DNA from: Ziziphus jujuba
Lineage: Eukaryota; Streptophyta; Magnoliopsida; Rosales; Rhamnaceae
Assembly (NCBI RefSeq): GCF_031755915.1
Contig: NC_083384.1
Coordinates: forward strand, 29,092,501 to 29,156,500
Length of the DNA: 64,000 nt
Direction: 5' to 3'
In this document: piece after piece, positions 1-11,640 of the stretch
How the letters are laid out: the number at the start of each line of letters is the position of its first letter
How positions within the stretch are numbered: position 1 is the first letter of the stretch
Program-made: the position numbers and the translations under genes
The notes under the pieces: generated by a model
Database searches by the model: none
What the model was told of the DNA's origin: nothing
Seen by the model: the letters and a program-made list of their open reading frames with translations, nothing else

Positions 1-369
1 TACTATTCAAAACAAACTATTTTTATTTTCCCTCGGTGAGTGTCAAAAAAATTTCGTTTAGAAATTACCTTACAATTGTTAACTTATTAGTTTATAAATT
101 ACCACTAAAATACTACAAAATGCATGTTGTAAACAGAGTGTATTAACACCTTTTAGTTAATATGCAAAAAAGAAAAAAAGGAAAAAAGAAAAGTTGAAAT
201 AGACTTACATTAGCATGGGCGGAATATGATTTGATTTGCTTATTCCTTATCCATCAGAGCCAACAATGATTTCATAAGTAGCAACAAAGCATGTCTTGAA
301 GTTGTAGCACATAATTGTTCTGTTTTTCTCGGTTCCTCAATATCCAGTTGCTCTGTATCTACAAAACAG
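1..369 (-). other. TNL-1 3' UTR with predicted intron donor
   Basis: This is sequence downstream of the TNL-1 stop codon. Read on the minus strand, a good donor (AAT|GTAAGTC) lies at about 208, roughly 160 nt after the stop. The same donor, followed by a matching short downstream exon, can be found after TNL-2 and TNL-3, so a 3'-UTR intron is likely. The acceptor exon for TNL-1 would lie outside the window. Positions 1-180 show nothing else beyond AT-rich spacer that resembles the TNL-2 and TNL-3 spacers. Confidence 0.55.
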
Positions 370-3300
370 TCAAATACGCTTGGGTTTCTTAGAATGTGAT
401 TCATCATCGTCTTCTTCCTCAAGCGAGCCAACAGCTTCACTTCCACTTGATTCACAACATTCATTGAAGCTTCTCTTATTCTTTCTTTCAGTTTCTGCAT
501 CACATCTCTCCATGTCTTGTTTGTATACAAACCAAACCCCAAACTTCTTAATCTCGCCATACTTACTTCCTAAGTTGCTCAGCTTCGAAACGAAACGTCC
601 AATCTGCTCATAATAAGCAAGACAGACATGGAAAGAAGCCTCAGTACTACAAGTAGTGGGCCAATCTAGTCCATCCATTTCTTGGCCAGATTCCGAAGAT
701 TGTCTTTTTACATACCATATGAGCACGTGATTTGAACTAAACTGGTTAAACATGGAGGACAAAGTACAATTATGATATTTGTAAAGACTACCATCGTCGA
801 TGGTTTTGAACTTCAGTGTACAACTAGTAATTAACATTCTATTTTTGTCAATTTTATTCCAATGAAAAACAATGCAGAAAGCCAAAGCCAAGAAGTCGTC
901 ATTATTCCAATATGGAGGAAGCATAATATTATTGATTGAAGTCCCACAAGTCTGATGGTTGAACCACTTTGGAATTTCATCTCCCGGATAGCAAAAGTTA
1001 TGATAAAGCGTGTCCTGTTTCATGAACATAGGAGATTAATCAACTTGCTCAAAAATTATAAACCATCTCAGCAAACGAAGAGAAACAGATATACATACAC
1101 TTCCAAATTTTATACTAGCCAGAATTTGAATTACTACACGATCAGCTATCATGGTGTTGTGTGTATTCCTATCCAATTTTTCACATCCATAAAAATCAAT
1201 ATAATCAGTATAAACAAAGATATCGGACAGATGGTCCAATAGTGGGGCGGCACTCCAGTTTGAAATGTTCTCCAGTGACGTGCAGCCACTTGCAGACAAG
1301 AACTTTCATAGCGATTGAAGCTCCGGTAAATATTTCAGTCTCTCACAATTATTCACATACAAAACATGCAAAGATGGTGGAAGGGAAGGCAATTTTTGAA
1401 GTTTTGAACAGAAGCCAAGCTTTATCGCCTTAAGGTTCCTTAAATTACATAGACCGTTGGGGAGAAACTCAAGATCCTTGCAACCACTTGTATCTAAATT
1501 TATTAGGGATACTAGATTTACAATGGACTCTGGTAACTCTTTAATCCCTGAGTAAGATAACTGAAGAAATCTTAAGCGTTTCATGGGCTCCAAGATTTCT
1601 GGAAACGTTTTCAGTTTCTCACAACCACATAGATTTAATGATTCAAGAGATTTCAAATGACAAATGCTTGACGGAAGACTTTTAAATTTTCTGCAAAAAG
1701 ACAATTTTAGTTGCACAAGACCCGAGAGATCCCCAATTGATGGTGGCACTGTCTCTATAGCTGTGTGACATAAAAGTAAACATCTTAAATCGGGTGCAAA
1801 CTTTTGGGAAATGTGACCCTGAGATGAGTAGAGACATAAATTGCCTGTAAAACTTTGGATGCAACTTTTGAGATATGTGAAATTCTTCCAAAGATTCTTT
1901 ATGCCTCCTAACCTTGCAACATCCAAGTATCCCTGTGTACTTTTTGATATATCATCAAGATCTCTGAGTTTGGAGCAACCATTCAAATTTAGATAAGTAA
2001 GCTTCTCAAGATTTGGACGAGATGAAAGCACATGAACCAAGCTTTTACAGCCTTCAAGATTTAAACTTTCCAGATTTGGAGAATGTGGATCTGGTAGTTC
2101 AGTAAGCAACTGGGAATAACTAAGATCGATCCTCCTTAACATTGGAAGAGACTGTAACAAAAGGAGAAGAAGGGATTATAGTTAATTAGTTTGCAAGTTC
2201 ATATATATTATAGTAGAACATATTAAGCATACCTTAACTTCATGATGATTCCAAAGTTTTTGTACATGGCTGCCATGCAGTATCAGTTCAACTAGATTTT
2301 CAGGAGAAAACTTTGATGGCAAAGATTTTAAAGGGTATAAATCCCACTGAAGATATGATAGCTTATCAGAAAGATAAGAGCCAAAACCTTGAGGAAGGTA
2401 AAGTTTGAACTTCTTGTTATGAATATTGTCAGAAAGACGAGAACCAAGACCTTGGGGAAGGTACAGTTTGAACTTCTTTTCACAATAAATTTTGAGAATT
2501 CGTAGATTATATATCTCTGAGAAGGCTGCACGGCACACTTTTATATCTATACTAATTTTAGACATGTTGAATGAGATGCCTTCAACACCTGCGGTACCCT
2601 GACAGTCAAATGAACACCAACATAGATAAGAATACCATATAATTAAGGATATCTACTAAGAACTCTTATGTAACCTGATAATTTTGTTTCTTGGAAATGA
2701 TTTTGCATTTAAGGTTTCTTTTATAAGAAGATATCAGTCATTTTTAAAAGAAATCAATAGTGCAGTAGCACTTACAGTATTTCTTTCCAAGACATGGCAA
2801 ACATCATTAACATCCCACACTCGACTACGTTTACCAGGTTCTCTGTGTTCGTCATGAACAATTGTCTGACCCACTTGCCGTAGTAAATCATGCATCCAGA
2901 GCTCGTTGTTTTCACAACTTTCAATTAAAGATTTTTCAATAAGAACAGTTAGTCCAATTTTCACAAAGGAGTCACCTGCATCTAACATCTTTTCTGCATC
3001 TTCTCTAGTAAAAGACTGATTAATTAGACATGCAATGTCAAGAAATAGATTTTGCTCCCCTTTATCTAATCCCTCATAACTGATTCTAAGCACATCTAGG
3101 ATGTCCTTGTTGGGAATGATTTTCAATTTATTTAATGCACTTTCCCATTCATCTGTGCTTTTGGAGTGAAGGAAAGAACCCAACACTTTAAGAGCCAATG
3201 GATGTCCATCAGCGTAGCGTGTCGCATGGTTTACCAGCATTTCATAATCTTTTGAAGGAGAACTTTTTCCAAAAGCATGCAAATTGAACAGCTCTAAAGA

Positions 3301-4710
3301 TTCTTTATGATTTAACCCTGCAAGCTTGTAAATATCATTAGCTTCTTTTTCAATTAGCACTTGCTTGTTTTTAGTTGTGACAATGATTATACTCCCAGGT
3401 GCAAAGTGGTCGATTTTACTCCCAGATGCGAAGCGGTCATATGGTCCAACTATATCATCTAACTGCTTTGAACTATCCACATCATCTAGAACAATGAGCA
3501 CTTTTAAGCGGCAGAGTTTGCCATGAATAAAAGATGATCCTACAAATGGGGTATCCATACTCAAAATAGATTCATCCCTTAATAAGTCAGATAGAAGTTT
3601 CTTTCTCATATAATTTCGCCCATGTCTTAAATATTCTTCCCTAACATTCCAAAGAAAGCAACAACTTTCAAATTGAAAATATGACAATCTTTGAAATACA
3701 GCACTAGCAAGGGTTGTCTTGCCAATACCTGCCATGCCCCAAACACCTATAATGCGAACATCTTTTGCGCCGATGCATAATTTTGATTCAATTTCCTAAA
3801 CCTTTTTTTCAATTCCAATGTGTTGCCCATTCATATGCACATTTGATGAAGGATATCTAAACAATTTCTTTGAAATGTCTTCAACAATTTTTTGAACTAA
3901 TTTGTTTTCGGGCCTACAAAATAATCCAAAAAAATATAATTATTAGAAAAATAGAACTGACATACATTAATTTATATAAAGTGTCTTAGGTGAAAAAAAA
4001 AAAAATGGAGCAACATTAGTAAAATATTTATTTATTATTTGAATTACAAAATTTATATATTTTCATTGCAGTTCTTACCTATTTAGAATGAAAACGTAGT
4101 TTTATTTTTTTTATCGACTGCATTTTATTATATTTTAATATCTTTATCATTTGAAAATGGAATTATCAATTTTCTCTTATTTTTTCATTCATTTAGAGAA
4201 ATTTAGTTAAACGATCTTAGAATAGAGAAGTTACCTGAATTCCCTTGAATCCAACCCAGAAAGATTAGACGCTTCTGTCAAAGCAGCCCTCCACTGATGC
4301 ACCTTCTCCATTCTGTCTCTGAAACGTTCTTCAAGGTCAGCAAGTGAAACTCCATAACTCCCCGACTGCTTTTGTACAACTGATGGATCTATGTAGTAAA
4401 AGATTGGAATAACAATCTGTTCTCTTGTTTTCTTGCATTCAAGGATTTGCACAAGTTCATCCAAACACCATGTGGACGAAGCGTAGTTTTCAGAGAAAAT
4501 AATCACTGAAATCTTGGATTCTTCGATGGCTTTACTAAGTGTTGGTGAAATTTTATCCCCTCTCTCGAGCTCGTGATCCATGAAAGTTGAGATGTGCTTT
4601 GCTGATAGAGCTGCATAAAGATAGCTAGCGAATGTATTGCGTGTGTCCTCACCTCTGAAATTGAGAAAAACATCGTACTTTTCTTGAAAAGAAAGAGAAG
4701 AAGAAGCCAT
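370..4710 (-). pseudogene. TNL-1: TIR-NB-ARC-LRR-C-JID gene with two in-frame stops
   Basis: This is a TNL immune receptor gene with five predicted exons: 4710-4235 (TIR), 3913-2776 (NB-ARC), 2598-2233 and 2151-1099 (LRRs), and 1014-370 (C-terminal jelly-roll, C-JID). All junctions are GT-AG and keep frame. The TIR starts MASSSLSF and keeps the NADase glutamate context WCLDEL. The NB-ARC has GMAGIGKTT, VLIVLDDVD, GHPLALKVLG and MHDLLRQ. C-JID has YPGDEIPKWF, and the C-terminus is acidic followed by KKPKRI. A TAG at 3796-3798 precedes the P-loop and a TGA at 1306-1308 follows the LRRs, so a full receptor cannot be made without readthrough. Translation from the usual ATG would stop after 197 codons, giving a TIR-only protein. 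The ATG at 4710 was preferred because TNL-3 and TNL-2 start at the same motif. Relative to TNL-3 it has in-frame duplications of 27 bp (about 3391-3444) and 63 bp (about 2367-2480). Confidence 0.9.
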
Positions 4711-5008
4711 GCTTTGTATAACCAGCCACAAGTTAAAGAAAAATATTCATTGGAAAATTAAACCTTAATCAGAAACTCTCTCTTCAGTGAAGAAGGGTAG
4801 AGATAGAGTTAATTAGAAAATAGTTACACTTTAGTATAAACTAGCTAGATTAATCGGAGAAAATATAGTTAAGCTTACCCTTAGATTTAGCATTAGCTAG
4901 CAGACAAACTTTTACTGCTTTAATGACTCGGTTATTCTTGCACCTGGAAATTAAGCTCCGACAACCAGACCCGGGGGGGGGGGGGGAGGAGAGGATGGTG
5001 GTGTTATA
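4711..5008 (-). promoter_or_regulatory. TNL-1 5' leader and proximal promoter
   Basis: This stretch aligns by eye with the regions upstream of TNL-3 (45484-45720) and TNL-2 (33998-34260). A TATA-like element (TTTATACTAA on the minus strand, 4831-4840) lies about 120 bp before the ATG, the same spacing as in TNL-3. A run of about 14 G (4972-4986) is specific to this copy. At 5009-5013 the homology is broken by a copia insertion and resumes at 10003. Confidence 0.6.
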
Positions 5009-5013
5009 CCAAC

Positions 5014-5450
5014 TGTTACGGAATTGGGAGAAAAAACAAGTAGCAACGGAAACAAAGAAAGCGAAGAACAAACACACAATTTACGTGGAAACCCTTGACG
5101 GGAAAAACCACGTGTAGGGAGAAGCAAATCCAATATCGAAAAATTGGTACAAAGGTGAGCAAAATTGCGCGATATCCTAAAACCCCAATTACAGCCGAAA
5201 AACCCCAAAAGCATTAAAATATATATTGTACGGAAGACACCTTAAAATTGAACAGGTCCGTACCGCGGGGGTGCTGCTCCCGCACCCCCGTCGGGCTCAG
5301 TGGTGGGCTACGGTCTCGGGCCTATCGGCCTGAGACCTCCGCTTCCACCACAGAGCCCCAAATTTTTCTCCAAAATTAGTTTCACCAAATGGGTCGCACC
5401 GCGAGCTTTTCGGGTCGGGTCAACAAGAATTCGGGTCACTAACTCTAACA
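5014..5450 (-). repeat. Copia-1 3' LTR
   Basis: This 437-bp direct repeat of 9561-9997 has TG...CA ends. On the minus strand it follows the polypurine tract, so it is the 3' LTR. It contains a GC-rich core at about 5260-5340 in an otherwise AT-rich sequence. Confidence 0.93.
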
Positions 5451-5475
5451 ATCTCCACCTTGACACGAATTCCAT
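5451..5475 (-). other. Copia-1 polypurine tract
   Basis: On the minus strand, AAGGTGGAGAT directly precedes the 3' LTR. This purine-rich tract is the expected plus-strand primer site for reverse transcription. Confidence 0.7.
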
Positions 5476-5563
5476 ATAAGGAATGAAAAAAAAAAAACAT
5501 ACAAAACTCCAATCTTCAATAAAAGTTGCCATCCTCTTCCACAAAAGCCCCTAAAGGCAAAGC

Positions 5564-8500
5564 TCAACAACAAACACCAACCAAGTCCAAGCAATGCTCA
5601 AACTTGGCTACTGGAAGTGCCTTGGTCATCATGTCAGCAGGATTATCATGAGTACTCACCTTGCTGACAACAATATCTCCATGAGCAATAACATCACGTA
5701 CAAAATGATACCGAACATCTATATGTTTTGTCCTCTCGTGAAACATCTGATCCTTAGTGAGATAGATAGCACTCTGACTATCACAATTGATGACCGTACT
5801 CTCCTGCTCAGAGCTCAACTCACCTATCAATGCCCTTAACCAAATAGCTTCTTTCACCGCTTCAGCTATAGCCATATATTCAGCTTCTGTAGTTGATAGT
5901 GCAACTGTTGCTTGCAAAACAAACTTCCAACTGATAGAAGTATCTCCAAGAGTAAATACATAACCAGTAGTGGACCTCCTTCTATCAAGGTCCCCAGTAA
6001 AATCTGCATCAACATATCCACTTACACCCTCCTTACTTCCACCAAACTCTAAACAAGTGTTAGTAGTGCCTCTCAAGTACCTTAGAATCCACTTGACAGC
6101 TTGCCAGTGTTGTTTGCCAGGATTAGCCATATACCGGCTCATAACACTAACAGCATGTGCAATGTCAGGACGGGTACACACCATAGCATACATCAAACTA
6201 CCAACAACACTAGAATAAGGAACATGTGACATATACTCAATATCTCTATCCAACTGTGGTGACATATCAGCAGACAATCTAAAATGAGTAGCTAATGGAG
6301 TACTTACAGGTTTAGCGTTCTTCATTCCAAAACGCTCCAGAACTTTCTCAACAAAAGATCTTTGAGTTAAGAAAAGTTTACCTGCAGATCTATCTCTCTC
6401 AATCTCCATACCAAGAATCTTCTTTGCCGCTCCTAAATCTTTCATCTCAAACTCACCACTCAATTCTGCTTTCAATCTGTTGATATCGGATTTCTTCTTG
6501 GCCACTATCAGCATATCATCAACATAAAGCAACAAATAGATAAATGAGCCATCTTCCAACTTCCTAAAATACACACAGCTATCATATTGGCTTCTAGAAT
6601 AGCCATGGCTAACCATAAACCCATCAAACCGCTTGTACCACTGACGAGGGGATTGCTTTAAACCATACAAGGACCTTTTCAACAAACACACATGATCCTC
6701 TTTTCCTTCAAACTCGAAACCTTCAGGTTGCTGCATATAAATTGCCTCCTCAAGCTCACCATGCAAGAAAGCGGTCTTCACATCTAGTTGCTCCAACTCT
6801 AAATCATGCATAGCAACTAGCGCTAACAAAGCACGAATAGAAGTATGTTTAACGACAGGGGAAAATATATCATTAAAATCAACTCCCTGTACCTGTGAAT
6901 ACCCCTTCGCTACTAAACGTGCTTTATACCTCGCATCTTCAACACCAGGAATGCCTTCTTTCTTTTTGTAGACCCACTTGCATCCCACAATCTTCTTACC
7001 CTTTGGAGGTAATGCCAACTCCCAAGTGTGGTTCTTATGAAGTGACTCCACCTTTTCCTGCATAGCAATTAACCACTTTGCAGAATCCTCACATGAAATG
7101 GCTTCATAATAGTTGCAAGGATCACTGGGACTCTCGATCTCCTATGCTGCAACACAAGCAAAAGTGACATAGTCAGCTAAACTAGAGGGCTTCTTGATCT
7201 CCCTGCGAGGTCTATCCTTGGCAATCGAATGCTCCTGCACCTCCTCAATTCTCTCTTCTTCCACATGAGTGGGTGCCTCAAATGGGCCTGAAACTGAACC
7301 ATTCTGTGAAGTACTTACTTCCTCCACCCTAAACTCCACCTGCTTTGGTGCACTGTCTGAAACAACGAGCTCCTTTTTCGGATGCAGCATTGTCATCTCA
7401 TCAAACACAACATCCCTGCTAATCACAACCTTAGATGACTTTGGATCAGGAAGCCAAACTCTATATCCTTTTACACCTTGCGGGTAACCAAGAAATATGT
7501 CCTTCTTCGATCTAGGCTCAAGCTTACCATCATTAACATGAACATAGGCAGGGCATCCAAACACCTTCAAATCTAAATAATTAGCAGGTTTTCCGGACCA
7601 TACCTCTTTAGGAGTCTTGCAATTGATTGCTGCCGATGGAGAACGATTCACCAAGTAGCAAGCTGTAGCAGCTGCTTCTGCCCAAAAGTCCTGTGCTAAC
7701 CCAGAATTCGACAGCATGCATCGGACTTTCTCCATAAGAGTTCTGTTCATCCGCTCAGCCACACCATTTTGCTGCGGAGTTCCTCTAATTGTGAGATGTC
7801 TAACAATCCCTTCGTTTCTACAAAACTCATTGAAAACACCATCACAGAACTCCAATCCATTATCTATACGAAAGCGCTTCACCCTTCTTTCCGTCTGCTT
7901 CTCTACCAAAGCTTTCCATTGCTTGAAGATAGCAAATACGTCATTCTTGTGCTTCAAAAAATATACCTAGACCTTCCTGGAGAAATCATCAATGAAGGTC
8001 AACATATATCTGCCACCACCCTTAGAAGCAGTAAGTGCGGGTCCCCAAAGATCTAAATGAATGTAGTCTAGAGTACCTTTGGTTTTGTGAATTCCAGTAC
8101 TGAAGCTAACTCTCTTCTGCTTCCCAAACACACAATGTTCACAAAACTCCAACTTCGAGATACTCCGATCACCAAGCAAACTCCGTTTGCTCAACATCGC
8201 CAAACTTTTCTCACTCATATGGCCCAATCTCATATGCCACAAACGAGTAACATCCGAATTTGACATGGACACTGAAACAGCAGCCGACCCCATTACCACA
8301 GAACCCTGTAGCCTGTATAATGTACCAACCAGGCTAGCTTTCATCACCACCAAAGCACCCTTCAGAACCCTCAAAACTCCACCTCCACCAGAAAAAAAAC
8401 AACCAGATTTGTCCAAAGCAGATAAAGAAATTAAATTTTTAGACATATCTGGAACGTGACGTACCTCAGATAGTGTTCTGATAATTCCATCATGCATCTT

Positions 8501-9508
8501 CACCCTTACAGTTCCAATGCCGATGACACAGCAAGGATGATCATCTCCCATCAGCACAACACCTTTATCCACTGGAACATAAGAAGAGAACCAATCCCTG
8601 TGGAGACAGATGTGAAACGAACAGGCTGAATCCAAAATCCATCCCTACTTGCCCGAACTATCCTTAGTCACTGAATAAACATCTCCATCTTCAATTTCCT
8701 CATGTGCGACACTGGCTTCGGCATGTTCCTTACCCTTTTCATTATTTTTATTCTGAAGCTTACGACATTCAGTTTTGATGTGCCCTTTTTTCTTACAGTA
8801 GTGACAAATAAGGTTTCTGAACCTTGACTTCGATCTTGGCCGACTACCACCATTGTTATTTTGATCTCTAGATGATGTTCTACCTCTAACAATCAAACCC
8901 TCTCCTCCGGAACTCCCAAAGTTATTGTTATCCGAACTGCTGGTCAACTCCTTATCAAACAACTCCTTAGAATACAAAGAAGCTTTCACGTCCTCCCATT
9001 TTAGGGTTTTATTACTGTAAATCAAAGTCTCCCTAAAATTTTTATACGACGGAGGTAAGGAACGCAGTAGCATTAGGGCCTGATCTTCATCATCATATTT
9101 AATGTCCATGTTCGCCAGATCCAACAAAATAGTAAAAAAGTCATCTATGTGTGTTTTAATAGATGTACCTTCAACCATAGAAAGGGTGTATAGACGGTGC
9201 TTCGCAATCAGTTTCGTTGTGAGATTCTTTGTGATGTACAAAGATTCCAACTTGTCCCATAAGTCCTTTGTTGTCTTCTGATCAAGGACCTCCCTCAAAA
9301 CTTCATTGGACAAGCATAGCTGAATGGTGGATAGGGCACGCTCATCAACCTTGGCTTTCTTTTCGGCATCCCACAAAGACGGCATCTGCTCCTTGCCAAC
9401 CAACGCCTTGTGTAAACCGTTCTGTGTCAAAATCGCCTTCATCTTGACTTGCCACATGGAGAAACTCATGTTGCGCTCAAATTTCTCAATGTCGAACTTT
9501 GTTGCCAT
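5564..9508 (-). pseudogene. Copia-1 gag-pol polyprotein, one frame with three TAG stops
   Basis: From ATG 9508 to the stop near 5564 the frame runs 1315 codons without a frameshift, the usual length for a copia polyprotein. Domain order is: gag with a CCHC knuckle (CHYCKKKGHIKTEC, about 8800); protease (DSACSFHIC, about 8625); integrase with HHCC and GTPQQNGVAERMNRT; RT with LLLYVDDML; and RNase H with STTEAEYMA. Three TAG codons interrupt it at 8645-8647 (gag/protease border), 7967-7969 (inside integrase, probably once Trp) and 7142-7144 (before RT). No other lesion was seen. TAGs replacing Trp- or Gln-like codons are consistent with C-to-T/G-to-A decay of a methylated element (inference). 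A family member without the stops could mobilise it in trans. Confidence 0.92.
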
Positions 9509-9544
9509 GATCGAAAAAAAAAAAAATTCCCAAATAGATCGACG

Positions 9545-9558
9545 CGTCTCTGATACCA
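9545..9558 (-). other. Copia-1 primer-binding site
   Basis: Read on the minus strand, TGGTATCAGAG lies immediately after the 5' LTR (9997-9561). This matches the 3' end complement of initiator tRNA-Met, the standard copia primer. Confidence 0.85.
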
Positions 9559-9560
9559 CT

Positions 9561-9997
9561 TGTTACGGAATTGGGAGAAAAAACAAATAGCAACGGAAAC
9601 AAAGAAAGCGAAGAACAAATACACAATTTACGTGGAAACCCTTGACGGGAAAAACCACCGGCAGGGAGAAGCAAATCAAATATCGAAAAATTGGTACAAA
9701 GGTGAGCAAAATTGCGCGATATCCTAAAACCCCAATTACAGCCGAAAAACCCCAAAAGCATCAAAATATATATTGTACGGAAGACACCTTAAAATTGAAC
9801 AGGTCCGTACCGCGGGGGCGCTGCTCCCGCACCCCCGTCGGGCTCAGTGGTGGGCTACGGTCTCAGGCCTATCGGCCCGAGACCTCCGCTTCCACCACAG
9901 AGCCCTAAATTTTTCTCCAAAATTAGTTTCACCAAATGGGTCGCATCGCGAGCTTTTCGGGTCGGGTCAACAAGAATTCGGGTCACTAACTCTAACA
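9561..9997 (-). repeat. Copia-1 5' LTR
   Basis: This 437-bp direct repeat of 5014-5450 is adjacent to the primer-binding site and ends at the CCAAC target duplication. Confidence 0.93.
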
Positions 9998-10002
9998 CCA
10001 AC

Positions 10003-10980
10003 TTTTCCCCTTATTTTCCAATGCGTTTTGACTTTTTGCAAAAGATTCTCTTCCTTTTTCCCTTTTGCTATTGTGGACCTAAAGTACACGGCTTAAGCTA
10101 AGATTATCTAAATTTATATATATTGAAAAAGGTCAATAAGATCACTGTATTTCTTTTTCAGAGATTGAGAATGGCGGAGTATTTTGGAAGTAGTAGAAAG
10201 GAAGTGGATGGTACTAATTGTATAAGTTCACTAAAATCTCTCCTATATTCCACCTAATTGAACGGCTCCTCAAGAGACAGATGAAAAAGCAACTCAAAAT
10301 GATGAGCTGTTTAAGTTATTATCTCATTATTTTTGTAAGATTTGAACTTTTTATATAAGTTCTATTAGGATCGAAGTAGAACGCTATCTAGACAACTAGT
10401 TTTTGATACCATATTAACTTATCATCAGCTTGAAAAATTTAAACTCCTAAGAAATGACCCAGATTATGTAGGCTAGCTATTACACACAGTGGCAAGTGGT
10501 AATTAATAATTTTATGTTAGCATGATCGTGTTGATGGATGTGGTGTGTCATTGTCACCTGTGTTTCCTTCTATTTCATGCACTTTCTCCATTACTCAAAT
10601 ATATATGTAAAATCTTTAATTGAAAAATCAGATTTTGATCATAGAAATGGCTGTGCAGAATTTTGATGATCTCAAGTTCAGGTTGGAAGTGATTTCTGCT
10701 TAATGGGCTTGTTTAACAAACAAATTATGAAGAAATTGAGGTCCTTCTGCAATCTTGAATTCATAAAGTTGGTTTTTATTAAAGGTCTGTTTAATCTGAG
10801 GCATTCTTTGCATAGGAAACTGGTTACTTGTAGGACACAGAAGAAACAGGAAGGAACACATGAAACAAATTGTCATTTTTCTAGATTTGAATCTAGCTGT
10901 CAAGTACTAGTGAAAATCTGTTCAAACTTTATATGGAAAAAAACACTTGGATAGCTCGTACTTGTTACTTACTACAGACA
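10003..10980. other. Displaced TNL-1 upstream block and spacer
   Basis: Positions 10003-10340 are the other half of the region upstream of TNL-1, pushed away by Copia-1. They align with 45745-46110 upstream of TNL-3, sharing GCGTTTTGACTTTTTGCAAA and ATTTTGGAAGTAGTAGAAAG. Positions 10620-10950 contain spacer motifs that recur at about 16.2, 46.2, 46.7 and 47.9 kb. No coding gene was seen. Confidence 0.7.
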
Positions 10981-10984
10981 GATA

Positions 10985-11640
10985 TCTACACAGCTTAGAA
11001 TAGTGTTGTGGATTCAGACAAACAAGAATGAAAGACAGTAACGAACACAAAACAATTTTAACGAGGTTCGGCCAAAAGAATTGCCTACGTCCTCCTGCTC
11101 AGGTTCTGAGCTTCTGCTTTTATTACTGAACGAGGAAATCAAGAGCTTAACAAAACCTTCAATGGCGAATGACACAGAAATCACCCAAACCAACCCGTAG
11201 CCCTTTTACACCCTCACTCAGCTCACATATAATGCTTTCACCTCACAGAATTGATATAACAAAGAAAGATTCAAACTTGCTTTCTCTAACTCTGAAAACC
11301 AACTCAATTTCTATGTTCTGCAACTCTAAAATTCGACACCACGAAGAAGAAGACGAAGACTGCTTATATAACCGTTTTCCAGCTGACGTGGAAGAACTTG
11401 TTGACGTGGACCAATTGCTTTTAATCTTTCCCATAACAATATTAACAACCGTGCATGTCTCACACGTGACTTAGTTAATCTGTTAGAACTGCTTAGTTAA
11501 TCTGTTAAAACTGCTTAATACCAAAACGTCGTTGTCCCTCTTAAACTCTATAAGCTGGCTACAAAAACGTTGTCGTTTTGTCCTAATCTGTTTTTCACTT
11601 CGAGCACAGGTTCGACTATCTGAAGCTGAAGCATGACAGA
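10985..11640. repeat. Possible solo copia-type LTR
   Basis: This block interrupts the spacer homology. It contains AACGAGGTTCGGC followed by GCCTACGTCCTC, a signature common in plant copia LTRs. It also has a pair of imperfect short repeats (about 11470-11515) and several ACGT-core motifs. Candidate ends are TGTTGTGG near 11004 and ATGACA near 11638, but no convincing target duplication was found, so the limits are uncertain. Confidence 0.4.

Larger units (their letters stand above)
5014..9997 (-). mobile_element. Copia-1: near-intact Ty1/copia LTR retrotransposon
   Basis: This is a complete element flanked by a perfect 5-bp target duplication, CCAAC (5009-5013 and 9998-10002). Two 437-bp LTRs with TG...CA ends (5014-5450, 9561-9997) differ at about a dozen positions by eye. 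It is coded on the minus strand: the primer-binding site is next to the right LTR and the polypurine tract next to the left LTR. The internal part carries gag, zinc knuckle, protease, integrase, RT and RNase H in copia order. It resembles the TNT1-94/Tork-like group. It inserted into the upstream region of TNL-1. Confidence 0.95.

Noticed and set aside
240..560. A 106-codon open frame on the minus strand overlapping the TNL-1 C-terminal exon, with shorter equivalents at 18373-18579 and 41129-41329
   Set aside because: It is the shifted frame of the conserved TNL tail and 3' UTR. The C-JID frame explains the conservation, and no start context or splice route favours it.
11169..11474. 101-codon plus-strand open frame
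   Set aside because: It lies inside the LTR-like block, has no recognisable domain, and the reverse strand is equally open.
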